Shown piece after piece: positions 9,962-21,447 of a stretch of DNA of 64,000 nt (position 1 is the stretch's first letter; every line of letters begins with the position of its first letter). The stretch comes from Stenogyne calaminthoides (taxonomy: Eukaryota; Streptophyta; Magnoliopsida; Lamiales; Lamiaceae). The stretch is taken from assembly GCA_037126765.1 (NCBI GenBank), contig JBBCBC010000024.1, positions 20,061,554 through 20,125,553 on the forward strand, written 5' to 3'. The notes under the pieces were generated by a model that worked only from the letters and a program-made list of their open reading frames with translations, did no database searches and was not told the DNA's origin. Both the position numbers and the translations under genes were made by a program.

Positions 9962-11619
9962 TGTTGGGAGATGAATTTAATAAAGATTTTGATTAGACCC
10001 CTAAACCCCTGAGTATGACATGTATCAGAACATTTTGGTAGATCAGGATCAGGTTTTCTATAGTTGATAGGATCAGGACTATCTGCACCATGTATAGTCA
10101 GCAGATATAGATCAGGATAAATAGAGATTCTTCAGAAGACCCTGATATCAGAAGGCCCTGAAGACTGAAAATCCTGAAGACAGAAGATCCTGAAGACTGA
10201 AGATCCTGAAGATTGTTTTGTACCGACCCAGAAGACCTTGAGCAGCTATTTCTGAGTAAATAGTGTTTTGTTCATTCTTAGTACAAAAAAGAGAATGTTA
10301 TACATTCGTAGACAATAAGGAGCATATCAGTTCAGTGTGGTTGACTTAAAAAGAGCCATTTGTATGTCTCTGTTCAAAGGAAGAATTCGACCAATGAGGA
10401 GGCGACAACAACGTACTTTACTGACACTGAAAGCGACATATCTCTGAGGAAATGTCAGGACTGATATCGTCCTGTTTACAGAAAGTAGTGACTGGCTGCC
10501 TTGGTTACTTGTTACCCAAACCATGCAAATATAGTCGTTCATTACTATCCAAATAAGGAAACTCTTGATGCTATCTCTTCCAACGGATAGATTATCAAGA
10601 GTGACCTTGGTGAGTTGCCTATAACTCCAGAGCTCGTTCGTGTTCAAGTTTATACTTTGAAGCACTCGAAACCCTAAGAATTTTTCAAGTGTTTCATCTT
10701 TGAAGAGAGCTCATTCACTAAGCCTAGATTCAAGCATATTCAAAGCTTAGTTAGAGATATCCTAGCCTTTTACCTTGTGTTTATTGTAAAAGGAAATCTC
10801 ACCTTAGTTGGAAACCAACCAAAACCCAAACCCTTTTGTTAGGTAGTTTGAGTGTGTAGCTGTTAGAAAGTGAGAGTTGTAAAGAGTGAATAAGCTGCAA
10901 GTGTTCAGCTTGAAAGCTCTAGAGAAGAAGTTAGTAAGCTAATTGCGTTCAGTCTGAAAGCTTGTGTGTGTTTGAGTTAGTAAGCTGTAGTGTAGTTCAG
11001 CCTGAAAACTCATAGTGGATAGTTAGTAAGCTGTTGAGTTCAGTCTGAAAGCTTGATGTAGTTGTAGTAGTGTGTTAAGGAATTTCTCTGAACCACTATA
11101 ACTTACTGTGTTATTTGCTTTATGTCTTTCATATTATCTGTTGCATATTTTCGCTGAAAGCATACTCAGTTTTCTGATATTCAGTTGGAATCAATCCACT
11201 GAGGTTGCATTAAATTGATCACAGCCTTAACAACTATTTTACTGAATAACAAAAGATTTTTAGCAAAGTAAAACGAGTATAAACTTAGGTCCTACACATT
11301 CCGCACTCTAGATAAGCTAGTATAGATAGTTGTCAAACTGATCAACTCATCTGAGTAGTCAGTAAGATTATTATATACTCCAAGCTTATTTGGACTCTAT
11401 TTTAAAACTCAGATCAGTTGAGCTAATCTGAAGTCTCCGAAAGCCGCTCAGTTTTATTGTCTCAATAGACTTTGACTTAGAGCAACTTGTGCTTATCAGG
11501 ATGAATTTTCAGGACACCCTGACTCACTGATTACAGTTTGGTGAAAAAGTTTAAAAATCACTATACACGTGTATTCCCCCCCCCTATACATGTGAGACTT
11601 GTTTACCCCGAGACCATCA
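9962..11619 (+). mobile_element. C2 element, 5' LTR
   Basis: Complete family C LTR, 1,658 bp, from TGTTGGGAGATGAATTTAAT to CCCCGAGACCATCA, followed by a primer binding site at 11622. It is shorter than the solo copy (1,960 bp) and C3 (2,072 bp), mainly because its U3 array is small. Near its 3' end it has a hairpin with a poly-C loop at about 11565-11592 (one stem mismatch). The partner 3' LTR is not in the window, so its target duplication cannot be checked. Confidence 0.9.
10130..10215 (+). repeat. Short ATCCTGAAGACTGA array in C2 LTR
   Basis: About four to five imperfect units of roughly 14-18 bp containing CCTGAAGACTGA. It is the short version of the U3 array that is several times longer in the solo C LTR and C3. 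Confidence 0.8.
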
Positions 11620-11621
11620 AG

Positions 11622-11633
11622 TGGTATCAGAGC
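11622..11633 (+). other. C2 primer binding site
   Basis: TGGTATCAGAGC lies two bases after the LTR end. It is the standard plant copia site complementary to the 3' end of initiator methionine tRNA, used to start minus-strand synthesis. Confidence 0.92.
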
Positions 11634-11741
11634 AGTGATTCATTTGACCACTTTCTTTGGTAGCCATAATCTTGTTTACAAAAAGACACTAGTGGTCTAC
11701 TGAATAGATCTTCTGCTGATATCTTACAAGGCTCATTCATC

Positions 11742-12457
11742 ATGTCTTCTAAGAAACTACCTATGTTCTCTATTGAGAACTATGATCTATGGAGATTGAG
11801 AATGCAGGCACATATGTACTCTAAACATGTGAGAATGTGGAGAGTTGTGTCTGAAGGACCTTTTGAATATAAGGTTGTGAATCCCAGATTGACTGATAAT
11901 GAAAGAGATGATCCAAGGGATGAATTTCCCAAATCTGATGATCAACTTACTCCTGAAGAGGGAAAGTTGGTTAACATGGATTACATTGCTAAAGATACAC
12001 TGTATAACACTATTGATGATGGTGTTATGGGAATGATTTCCCACTGTGAAACTGCCAAAGAAATTTGGGACACACTTGTTATAATGTGTCAGGGCACTGA
12101 TCATATCAAAGAAACAAACTATCTGTGGCTATTTCCAAATTTGATGGTTTTGAAATGGAAAATGGTGAATCCATTGAAAGACTTGAGGTCAGATTCACTA
12201 GCATTATGAATGATCTGAGTGCTCTTGGGAAAAGATATCCCAAAAGAGAAATTGCTCTGAAAATTCTTAGAGGACTTTCTAAGAAATGGTATATGCATGC
12301 TGTGGTGATTGAAAACACCAAAGATATTGCTTCTATGCAATATCAACAGGTTTTCTCTGAGTTGAAAGCATATGAGTTTGTTATTGATAAGAAAACTAAG
12401 AAACCTGACAGCAAAGATGATACTTCATCTAGCAAAAATATGGCTTTCAAAGCATAG
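11742..12457 (+). pseudogene. C2 gag, N-terminal and capsid region
   Basis: Starts MSSKKLPMFSIENYDLWRLR, the usual Sirevirus gag opening in which a Tyr/Trp-rich motif follows the start. Frame 11742-12209 runs through GVMGMISHCETAKEIWDTLV, then a frameshift near 12115-12125 moves the protein to frame 12125-12457 (ISKFDGFEMENGESIERLEV, LRGLSKKWYMHAVVIE). This covers the copia gag capsid domain. A stop follows at 12455. Gag forms the particle that holds the RNA. The start codon lies about 120 bp after the LTR, as expected. Confidence 0.9.
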
Positions 12458-13017
12458 GGAAAAAATTTCATTTCTAAGGAACCTGAGATTTCATCTAACA
12501 AAAATCAAGATGAAAAAGATGAGACAATTGCCCTGATGGCAAGAAGGTTTGAGAAAATAAACAACAGATATGATAAATAAAAATGATACTACAAAGATAC
12601 CAGGTACATGAACAGGAACAACTCAGAAGTTGAAGACAAGTCTACAGAAAAGAAGAATTACCACAAAACTGAAGGATCTTCATCCAGGAAGAAGGACTTC
12701 AAGTCCAAAGAGGAAAATGACCAGGATGATGATACAAACAGATGCTACAACTGCAAGAAGAAAGGTCACTTCCAGTATGATTGCCCTGAGTTGAGCTCCA
12801 AGGAAAGAAAGGAGAGACAAGCCAAAAGAGACAAGAAGTATTCTAGCAAGAAGGCTATGATTGTTGAAGAAGAACATTCTGAAGAAGGATCTAGATCTTC
12901 AGAAGAAATGCTCTCAGATAGTGATAGTGATAGTGATGATGTATGCCTTGTTGCTATTGAGGAGGTAAATTCTTCTATCTCTGTTGCTTCTCCTACACAA
13001 GCACCTGAGTTATCAAG
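12458..13017 (+). pseudogene. C2 gag, nucleocapsid with CCHC zinc knuckle
   Basis: Frame 12608-13017 contains a perfect zinc knuckle, CYNCKKKGHFQYDC (C-x2-C-x4-H-x4-C), flanked by basic sequence. It is followed by a Ser/Asp/Glu tail including DSDSDSDD. A stop at about 12577 separates it from the capsid part. Gag is then interrupted at 13017 by the A1 LTR, and coding resumes at 39705 beyond A1. Residues GELIARIYSG at the end of the open frame come from the A1 LTR, not gag. Confidence 0.88.
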
Positions 13018-14369
13018 TGTTGGGGAATTAATTGCCCGGATCTATTCGGGATGAATATTTAAATACAATTTTATTCTAACAATTATTACTAGCAAGAATT
13101 AATCCTATATTAATTCAAATAATAATTCAACAACAAATCATGCATATAAACAGTTCACATAAATCCTACGCATGCAGAATTGCTACGGGTTTACGTGAAC
13201 TAACCTCTTGGAGTGACAACCGTTGAGAAGTTGGATCCCGTTCACACGAACACACCAAAAGACCTTCTCAAGTATTCCCTTATCCTTGTTCAACAATCCG
13301 GTGGTAGGAACTCGCTAACAATTTAACAAAAGAGAAAAATAAAATTATGTTGCACCACCTTTGTGAATTTATAATTTTTCCAACACATGAAATTGCACTT
13401 GGGGATGAAAAAATCATCCCCTATTTATAAGAGGGTGGTGGCCGATATTTTGCTGATCTCCAAGAAATCTTGAATATATATCTCATATATTCTTTTCTCC
13501 TTAATTAAAATTTTCCATAAAATCCCACTCTCTTATTGTTATGGAATTTCGAAAAAATGAGGATAAAGATTCCAAGATTTGGATCTTCTTGAATTTATGA
13601 GATATACTTGTATTCCAAGAATAAATATCTTCCGTAATATCTTTTCAAGAAGATCTTTCTTTTCCTTTTTTTTTTCTTAATTTTCGAAAATCCCCATATA
13701 AATAACCAAGTGGGAGACTTCTTGAATTTAATGAGATAATCTTGTATTCCAAGAATACATATCTTCATTCCATGACAAAATTCAAAGAAAATCTTTCTCC
13801 CCTTTTTATTTATAATTTTCGAAAAAATTGGAAAATATAAGCAACCATAATTTATTTTATTTTAAACACCTTTTCAGTTATTTGACATTATGCTTGGGCT
13901 ACTTGAGGGGCCTTTAGGAGAATTAAGATTGGACCTTCCAATGGACTTTGAATATCTAATATTGAGCCACAATATTATTCAATCTCATAAATATTAATTA
14001 ATCCCACTACATAATTAATATTGCACTATCCATCTTAACCCATATTACTGTTAATATGGCTCCCGGTTATTATTTCCCGTGTTTAAGATTATCCAGCCCA
14101 TTAATTAATTCAAGCCACTGAAACAACTTTCCTTTAATTAATATCTTTTGTCCTTGGTCAAGGAACAATTCAACATTATTATCCATACTGGAAACTAATT
14201 CCACTTTGTTGGGAGATGAATTTAATAAAGAAGATTTTGATTAGATCCCAAAACCCCTGAGTATGACATGTTCAGGATAATCTTGATAGTTGAGTCAGGA
14301 TTCAGTTTTAGAGTGTTCAGGATGTTATCTGCACCATGTATAGTCAGCAGATATAGATCAGGTTAGATT

Positions 14370-14650
14370 CTGAAGATTCTAAAGACTCAGTAAGTTTCTG
14401 AAGTTTCAGTATGAAACTGAAGAAACTGAAGTTTCAGTATGAAACTGAGAAACTGAAGTTTCAGTATGAGACTGAGAAACTGAAGACTCAGTATGAAACT
14501 GAGAAATTGAAGACTCAGTATATCTCTGAAGACTCTGAAGACTCAGAGGACACTGAAGACTCAGAAGACACTGAAGACTCAGAAGACTGAAGATACTGAA
14601 GACAAAGAAGATACTGAAGACACAGTAGTTACTGAAGACTCAGTAATCTA
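14370..14650 (+). repeat. CTGAAGACTCAG-type array in solo C LTR
   Basis: About 280 bp of short direct repeats mixing CTGAAGACTCAG, AAACTGAAGTTTCAGTATGA and AGACACTGAAGACTCAGAAG units. The core CTGA-AGAC-TCAG is itself palindromic at its ends. Every unit contains CAG and CTG. Confidence 0.9.
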
Positions 14651-16111
14651 CTGAATGCTCAGTATAACCTGAATGTTCCGAGGCACTGAATAATATCTAT
14701 CTGAAGACTACAATACTGAGAAAAACGCGAATACTCAGAAAAATAGATATTGCCCAAGACATTCACATGCAGACAAAAGGAACTAAACCTAAGTGTTGTT
14801 AAGGTTATATCACTCAGAGATATTGACCAAAAAGAGCCGTTATGTTTGTCTACATTTACTGAACACAAGAGCCAATCAGAGGAAGACAACACTGTACTTT
14901 ACTGACACTGAAAGTGACAGGTCACTGAAGCATGTCAGTAGTACTATGTTCCAGACTGCAAAAAAGTGGTGAGTGGCTGCAGGAAAAGCATATTGCCTAA
15001 AACATGCAAGGGAGTATTCAAACCCTAAAAATAGCCGTTCATCACACACCATAAGAGGAAACTCATGAAGCTATCTCTTCCAACGGATAGTTTTTCAAGA
15101 GTGACCTTGGTGATTTCCTATAAATACTAGTGACCCTCTACATTGAAGGTTACGGGAAAGTTGTAAGCAACTCAAGAGCTCAATCTTATTCTTGCAAATT
15201 GAAGCACTCGAAAACCCAAGAATTTCCCAAGTGCTTTACATCGAAGAGAGCTTATTCACTAAGCCTAGTTTGATAAGATATATCCAAATCCTAGTAGAGA
15301 TATCCTAGCCTTTGCATTGTACTTAATTGTAAAGGATATCTCATCCTAGTTGTAAACCAACCAAGAAACCCCAAACCCTTTGTAAGGTAGTTTGAGTGTG
15401 ATTGTTGGTGAGTTGGAGTTGTAAAGAGTTAGTAAACTACATTGAGGTAGTCAGAAAACTCTAGAGAAGAAGTGAGTAAACTATCTTGGATAGTCAGAAA
15501 GCTTGTGTGTGTTTGAGTAAGTAAACTACAGTGAGGTAGTCAGAAAGCTCAAAGTAGAAAGGTTAGTAAACTACAGTGAGGTAGTCAGAAAACCTTAAGG
15601 AATTTCTCTGAAGGTCGGAGAGAGTGGACGTAGGAGCTTGAGTCTCTGAACCACTATAACTTGCTGTGTTGTTTTGCTTTTTGTACTGCATTGATTATCT
15701 GTTGCATATCTTTAACTGAAAGCATATTTTCACTGATATTCAGTTGGAATCAATCCACTGAACTTGCATCTAACTGATCACAGCCTTAATCACTGTTTCT
15801 TTAAAAGGAAGGTTTTCAGCAAAGCTAAAAACGAGTATAAACTTAGGGCCAACCATTCCGCACATCTGAGTAGCTAGAACAGATAGTTACCAAACTGAAC
15901 TCACTCAGTAAGATAGTTATTTGATCCAAGCAGCTCAGGATCTCTGAAAAACTCAGGCTCAGTTGGGATTATCTGAGGCTTCTGAAAGCAACTCAGGATC
16001 ATTGTCTCAGGTAGACTTTGACTCGGGGCGATCTGTGCTTCTCAGGGCCAAATCATCAGGACAACCTGACCCATCTGACCTCAGTGAAAGAAAAGTTTTA
16101 AAAATCACTGA

Positions 16112-16140
16112 ACACGTGTATTCCCCCCCCATACACGTGT
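16112..16140 (+). repeat. Hairpin with poly-C loop near solo C LTR 3' end
   Basis: Perfect 10 bp stem ACACGTGTAT / ATACACGTGT around the loop TCCCCCCCC, ending 26 bp before the LTR terminus. The equivalent is present in C2 and, reversed, in C3 (about 58674-58703). Confidence 0.9.
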
Positions 16141-16797
16141 AAGACTCGTTAGCATCGGGACCAACACACTTGCAAGATTTGGTATGATAAATCTTATGAA
16201 CCTCCCAAGGGGGCAAATCGAACCAGCGTACTTGCACACGATTCTTCGTATTAAATCTTAGCAATCGCATGTGACCAATAATATTGTTCAAGATATAAAG
16301 TATTGAATCTCATTGATTCTCTACTCGTCATAAGTCAAAGCAATAATTACTAACCACACAGAATCCCATTTAAGGGACGAAGATTAAGAAATAACGAACC
16401 ACTGAGGTATAATTCTTCCTAATTCAGTGCTAAATAATTTATCCTCCTATAGGTCCTATTCAGTGCATCAGTCATGCACTAGTGTAATCTCTTGGTCAAG
16501 ACAAGTCAATCTGAGTCTTACACTTCAACCTTTCAAGATGGATTGTTCATTTCAATCTAGGTCGTGAATAGCGTACTTTTAGTTACAAGGGACTGTTAAT
16601 TTAATCTTCTGTGATCTGGTATCACTAAATTAACTACAATGTAACACGTACTATTTATTGAACAGTTATGCAGTAAATATATGTAACATTCAATGATATT
16701 TATAGCATCAGTGATAAATAATTTATTTCAGTAAATGAGACAGAAATTCAGTTTGGTTATACAAAGTAAAAGCATACTTTCCAGTATAACCCCAACA

Positions 16798-16815
16798 ATC
16801 TCCCACTTATACTCA
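16798..16815 (-). other. A1 polypurine tract
   Basis: On the minus strand GAGTATAAGTGGGAGAT immediately precedes the LTR start TGTTGGGG. It is the usual plus-strand primer of copia elements. A second, degraded copy of the same words lies about 100 bp further in (near 16905-16920). Confidence 0.85.
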
Positions 16816-17036
16816 AAGTCTGGTTTTTAGTATACTACAACATATCTCGTGTAGTTCCTAATGCGTGACATCTAATGTCACCTACACAAACCTAATAATA
16901 TCTCTCACTAATACTCAAAGCAGATTGGCAACGGTCTTGACACCCATTCCTTCCACATGTCTCTCGAATGTGTTCTAAGGCAGACCCTTTGTGAATGGAT
17001 CTGCTAGGTTGTCTTCTGATGCGATCTTTGCCACCT

Positions 17037-17546
17037 CTATATCTCCTCTCTTAACGATTTCTCGTATAAGATGGCATTTCCTTTCAATGTGTTCGCTAGC
17101 CTTGTGGGCTCTTGGTTCCCATGAATTGCAACTGCTCCGGCATTATCACAGTAAACATTGATTGTGCTGGGCAAATTCGGAACTACATCCAAGTCTACTA
17201 GGAAGTTCTTGAGCCAAACCGCTTCTTTCGCTGCCACGCAAGCAGCTACGTATTCGGCTTCCATGGTAGAATCGGTGATGTATTTCTGCTTAACGCTTCT
17301 CCATGTCATGGCTCCTCCCCCCATGCAAAACACACTACCGGAGGTAGATTTTCTGGAATCTAAGTCTGATTGGAAATCCGAGTCCGTGTAACCGATGGGG
17401 ATTAGACTATCTGACTGATAAACTAACATTCTATCCCGAGTTCTTTTCAGATACTTCAGAATGTTCTTAACTGGCTTCAAGACTTCCGTTAAGGAAAGCC
17501 GTATTGACATCCATTTTCCAGATTTGAAAGTCGAGATGCGCAGCAA
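17037..17546 (-). pseudogene. A1 pol, RNase H domain fused to a broken RT
   Basis: RNase H motifs IPIGYTDSDFQSDLDSRKST, MTWRSVKQKYITDSTMEAEY and AAKEAVWLKNFLVDL are visible, then VYCDNAGAVAIHGNQEPT. Upstream the protein jumps from the first RT motif straight to VKNILKYLKRTRDRML. Compared with A2 (about 53976-54620), some 650 bp encoding the RT active site are deleted. The tail after NTLKGNAILYEKS is frameshifted. RNase H could fold, but RT is dead. Confidence 0.9.
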
Positions 17547-17847
17547 TCGACAAGAGGATTCGGATGGACTTGAGCATTGCTACAGGTGAAAAGGTTTCCT
17601 CATAGTCAATCCATTCTTTCTGAGTATAACCTTTCGCCACAAGCCTTGCCTTGAAGGTTTCCACCTTCCCATCCGGTCCTCTTTTCCTCTTGTATACCCA
17701 CTTGCAACCAATGGGTTTGGCCCCATTAAGTGGTTCGACTAGCTCCCACACTCTGTTATGATCCATAGAACTTATTTCGGCTTCCATTGCTGTTTGCCAA
17801 GAAACCGCATCCTTATTTTGGATTGCCTCGTCGTAAGTCCATGGGTC
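17467..17847 (-). pseudogene. A1 pol, N-terminal part of reverse transcriptase
   Basis: Contains MEAEISSMDHNRVWELVEPL, IGCKWVYKRKRGPDGKVETF and ARLVAKGYTQKEWIDYEETF. It ends at the first catalytic block (WKMDVNTAFLNGSL) where the deletion begins. Minor substitutions compared with A2 (for example G to W in KEGIDY). It lies directly downstream of the linker at 17848-18234. Confidence 0.9.
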
Positions 17848-18234
17848 TTATTCATCTTGACCGGGGACTAAGTTCGAGGACTCTCCTACCCCCATGAATC
17901 TCTCGGGTTGTCTTACAACCTTCCCACTACGAAGAGGTTCCGGTTGTGTAAGTGTGTCGTTTGGTATGTCATCTTGTACAGTTGGCACTGAGGTTAGCCC
18001 CCTTAGCTCATTTAAGGTAATCTCACTTCTGGGCTTTCTTTCGTTCATATAGTCTTCTTCCAAAAATCTAAAGTGGGTGCTTATTACCACCTTTTGATCT
18101 TTGGGACCATAGAACATACACCCTTTTGTTCCCTCGGGGTATCCTATAAACAACCTTAATTCTGACCGAGGATCCAATTTTCTGGCTTCCTTGTCCAACA
18201 CGTAGGCCGGACACCCCCAAATTCTCATGTGTCT
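17848..18234 (-). pseudogene. A1 pol, integrase C-terminal region and linker
   Basis: Begins within WGCPAYVLDKEARKLDPRSE, then LRLFIGYPEGTKGCMFYGPK and FRFLEEDYMNERKPRSEITL, leading into a Pro/Thr/Glu linker. Its upstream half lies beyond the solo B LTR. Residues upstream of MRIWGCPAY in the open frame are translated from the LTR and do not belong. Confidence 0.85.
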
Positions 18235-18388
18235 TGTTGGGAAATTTGTATTTAGTTTTGATGGAAGTTTCAAAACCGGTTGTAATAGGACCAGTCAGAT
18301 CTGTTAGCTGACTGATGACGTATAATCAGGTTAAGATGACCAGCTGAAATGTATAGATAACTGATGTAAAGATAGGTCACATATTGAG

Positions 18389-18404
18389 GGGGAACTCAAT
18401 ATGT
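18389..18404 (+). repeat. Hairpin exposing a GGGGAA purine tract in solo B LTR
   Basis: The stem ACATATTGAG (18379-18388) pairs exactly with CTCAATATGT (18395-18404) around the loop GGGGAA. The same structure is in both other B LTRs (23166-23192 and 36338-36363, minus strand). Confidence 0.85.
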
Positions 18405-18484
18405 ATAGGTCAGGTCAAAATTATCAGATGACCAGATAGGGTCAGATGATCAAAAGACTAAGACAAGTAAGAAGACAAGAAGAA

Positions 18485-18690
18485 GTCAGATGATCAGGTG
18501 AAGACAGAAGACACTGAGACTCAGATAAACCTGAAGACTCAGATAGACCTAAAGACTCAGTTAAACCTGAAGACTCAGATAAGCCTGAAGACTCAGAGAA
18601 ACCTGAAGACTCAGTAAGAAACCTGAAGACTCAGTATGACTGAAGACACTGAGAGTCAGAGTAACCTAAAGATCAGAAGACCAGAAGACC
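18485..18690 (+). repeat. CTGAAGACTCAGATAAAC array in solo B LTR
   Basis: About seven imperfect units with a period near 20-24 bp, core CTGAAGACTCAG. The array is absent from the two LTRs of the full-length B element, which accounts for most of the length difference. The same core is used by family C LTRs. Confidence 0.88.
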
Positions 18691-19851
18691 TACATCAGCC
18701 GAGTCTGCAAATTGTGCTAAGACAATCTGCATCAGAAGACTCTATCAGGTAGATTGATCAGTTATCTGATCAGGTCAGCTCACACCTGGCGTCAACCAAA
18801 ATGGTACACCAGACAAGAAGAATATTCTACAAAAGGAATATCAATCGTCAAATGAACAAATACTGAAGTGCCGTACTCGTAAGCCAAAGAGAAAGCGACA
18901 CGTGCACAAAAAGAGCTGACAATGCGGGATTCGACGCTGCGGACACAAACAACGCTAATCATGCCTTCGGCCACGCCGATATTTGGAGCACGTCACATCA
19001 AATCCTACAAACCTACCTAATATAGCCCAAAATTCAAATTGCTCTCCAACGGCTCTTTGATTTCGTGGTCTATAAAGTGGGATTGCTCTTCAAAATTGAA
19101 AACACATCGGATCGAGCAGACTGAAAAAAAAAAGCAAAAACTATAGCAGAATTTCCGCTCGAAGAACACCGAATTTGAAGATTATTCTTAAGTGTTCATC
19201 CCATTGTTCTTAGCATAGAAATCTCATCCTCTAGCATTTGGGTACATAAACACTAGGATAGATTTCCAATTGGAACCACAACAAAACTTTACCCAAACTC
19301 AAAGTTAGGTTATGTTTGTTTTTGCAAGATTTCAGACTAGGGATTCTAGTTCTGATTTCTGGGATCGGTTGAGTGTGAACTCGATAAACATCTGTTGGGT
19401 GTTGGACTAACACATTAAACTAAGTCCAGTCGGTTAAGTTGGTTTAGTTGGTGCCCCTTGTGTTAAGGGAAGACTGGACGTAGGACCGATTGTCTGAACC
19501 ACTATAAAAATCTTGTGTGCATTTACTTGTTCTTTATTGCTTTACACTATTACACACAACTGAGCTTAAAACTGCATACATATTCTGAGTTAATATCAGT
19601 CTGCACCAAGCAACTGATCTGATCAGGTTGACATCTTAGTCAGCCGATTGAAAACTGACTTGAGAATCTGATTTGATAAAACTGGTTTTTCACAAGGGTA
19701 CAAACTAGCTTCCGCACTATCAGTTAAACTGACAGATATCAAACTGATCTGCCCTCAGGCACTCAGTAAGATTGAACATCAGTCCAAACTGATCCACTTG
19801 CACTCTGATCAGGCAAACTGCAATCACACCTGATCTGCATGAAAAAGTTTT

Positions 19852-19886
19852 CAGAAGTCTATTCACCCCTCCCCTCTAGACTTCTG
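19852..19886 (+). repeat. Hairpin with C-rich loop near B LTR 3' end
   Basis: CAGAAGTCTA (19852-19861) pairs exactly with TAGACTTCTG (19877-19886) around TTCACCCCTCCCCTC, ending 28 bp before the LTR terminus. The same hairpin is at 21805-21839 in the full B element. It is followed by the small palindrome CCCGTTCGGG. Confidence 0.9.
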
Positions 19887-19914
19887 CCCTCACGAAACCC
19901 GTTCGGGACCTACA

Positions 19915-20516
19915 TGTCTCAAACTGGGCTTGCGCCCGGTCCACAATTCTTTGGGAGTTTTGGGAACCGATTTGGATGGCACCAAGTTTAGAATATAAGT
20001 CGCTGTTTCCAAGGCATGACCCCAGAATGACTTGGGTAGATCCGCATAACTCATCATTGATCTAACCATTTCTAAAAGAGTTATGTTTCTTCGCTCTGCA
20101 ACCCCATTTTGTTGAGGTGTTCCAGGTGCAGTTAGCTGGGATACAATCCCTTCATCTGAAATGTAGTTCAAAAACTCATCGCTGAGGTACCCGCCTCCAC
20201 GATCAGATCGTAGAGACTTGATACATTTTTCCCTATGATTCTCTGCTTGAGCCTTAAATTCTTTGAATTTGTTAAAGGTCTCAGATTTATGCTTCATAAG
20301 GAAAATATAGTCGTACCTTGAGTAATCATCAATAAACGTGATGAAATACTCATAACCTCCTCTTGCTTTGATTGACATTGGACCACATACGTCTGTGTGA
20401 ACGATTTCTAACACTTCTTTGGCTCTATTCCCCTTGGCTCCAAATGCCCTCTTGGTCATTTTACCCTCCAAACATGATTCGCAAGTTGGGATTTGTTCAA
20501 CACGGAGAGACTCCAA
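19915..20516 (-). pseudogene. A1 pol, integrase catalytic core
   Basis: Open for about 200 codons. Motifs: PTCESCLEGKMTKRAFGAKG (end of the zinc-binding region), VHTDVCGPMSIKARGGYEYF, FIDDYSRYDYIF (first Asp), SLRSDRGGGYLSDEFL (second Asp) and PQQNGVAERRNITLLEMVRS (catalytic Glu). All three acidic residues are present. The segment ends at the solo B insertion, and its continuation is 17848-18234. Integrase inserts the cDNA into the genome. Confidence 0.92.
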
Positions 20517-21447
20517 TTAACCATCTTCTACCAACCTTTGAATCCTTTTTGGATTAATATGTCCCAATCTGAGATGCCATAGAAGTGTCTCGTTCACGTC
20601 TGATAAATGTTTTCTTTTATCGGAAACAGTTGATGTGTTATTGGATGCATTTCGTGAGTGGTGTGCACATTTAATTGTATAGAGATTATTCGACAACGTT
20701 CGATGACAGATATATTTATCATAAAGAGAAATGGTAACAACTTTGTCAAAAGTAACCGAATATCCATCAAGTTAAAGTTTAGAAATCTAAATTAAATTCT
20801 TTCTAAAACTAGGAACGTAAAGAACATCTCTTAAAATTAAAACTCTGTCTTCAAAAGACAGGTGCACTTCTCCCATCGCTTCACCGCCACTCTTGTAAGA
20901 TCGCCCGATGGTGATGAGGATCTCACTCCCACTAAGTTCTTTGGTCCGCTTGAACCCCTATAAAAGTGAAACAAACATGATCGATGGATCCTCAGATCCA
21001 CCACCCATAAATGGGAGGCATACACCGTAAACAAGTTTCAACAACTAGTGCGTGAGAATTACCTTTCTTTCCATTCCTTTTTTGTCCGAACAGTCGACCT
21101 CCAATGTCCTTTTTTTTCACCGCAGCTTGAAGCACTTCCCTTAGTCGGGTTTACTCTCCTCCACCTCCCTTCACCTTTTTCTTTGCCCTTGGCAACACTT
21201 GAGTTCACTTGCTTGTGGCCTTTATCATTTTTCTTGTTCTTACCACCCTTTGGCCTAAAAGAAGAAGAAGGTCAATTTGCCACCAAGGCTTGACTCTTTT
21301 GACCCAATATCGCCTCTGCCGAGACTAAAGCTTGCAACAACTCAGGCATCAAGAACTTCTGATTGTTCATTTGGTAGTTCAGCATGAACTGTTCAAAAAA
21401 TTTCGGCATCGAGTGGAGCACGAAATCGATTTGGGTCTCGATATTCA
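20517..21447 (-). pseudogene. A1 gag C-terminus, protease and pre-integrase region, decayed
   Basis: No long frame survives. The pre-integrase zinc-binding stretch (LLWHLRLGHINPKRI-type, seen in pieces at about 20530-20620) and protease-like sequence around 20960-21010 can be placed by comparison with A2 at 52170-52716. The protease active-site DTG is not intact here: A2 reads DTGSTDH, while this copy is changed at the same place. A CCHC knuckle equivalent at about 21150-21200 is also shifted. Confidence 0.65.

Larger units (their letters stand above)
14207..16166 (+). mobile_element. Solo LTR of family C
   Basis: Complete 1,960 bp LTR, TGTTGGGAGATGAATTTAAT to GGGACCAACA, flanked by the exact 5 bp duplication CACTT (14202-14206 and 16167-16171). 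The flanking A1 LTR reads straight across once the insert and one CACTT are removed. No primer site or polypurine tract is attached, so it is a true solo LTR left by LTR-LTR recombination. Confidence 0.95.
13018..16797 (-). mobile_element. A1 element, 3' LTR, interrupted by a solo C LTR
   Basis: Family A LTR in minus orientation. Left part 13018-14206, right part 16172-16797; net length is about 1,815 bp after removing the insert. It matches the other A1 LTR (37859-39704) along its whole length, with roughly 5-6 percent differences by eye in the first 240 bp. The minus strand begins TGTTGGGGTTATACTGGAAA at 16797. The first base pair of the pair differs (TGTTGGGG here, TGTAGGGG in the partner). 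Confidence 0.9.
18235..19914 (+). mobile_element. Solo LTR of family B
   Basis: 1,680 bp from TGTTGGGAAATTTGTATTTA to CGTTCGGGACCTACA, with an exact TGTCT duplication on each side (18230-18234 and 19915-19919). It splits the A1 integrase in opposite orientation to A1. It matches the two B LTRs at 21777-23337 and 34955-36511, but carries an additional repeat array. No internal sequence remains, hence a solo LTR. Confidence 0.95.

Noticed and set aside
14370..14650. CRISPR-like direct repeats
   Set aside because: Units are imperfect, contiguous and without unique spacers, inside a plant LTR; it is a U3 tandem array.
16007..16291. 94-codon minus-strand frame spanning the solo C LTR border
   Set aside because: It crosses an LTR boundary with target duplication, so it is a chance chimera.
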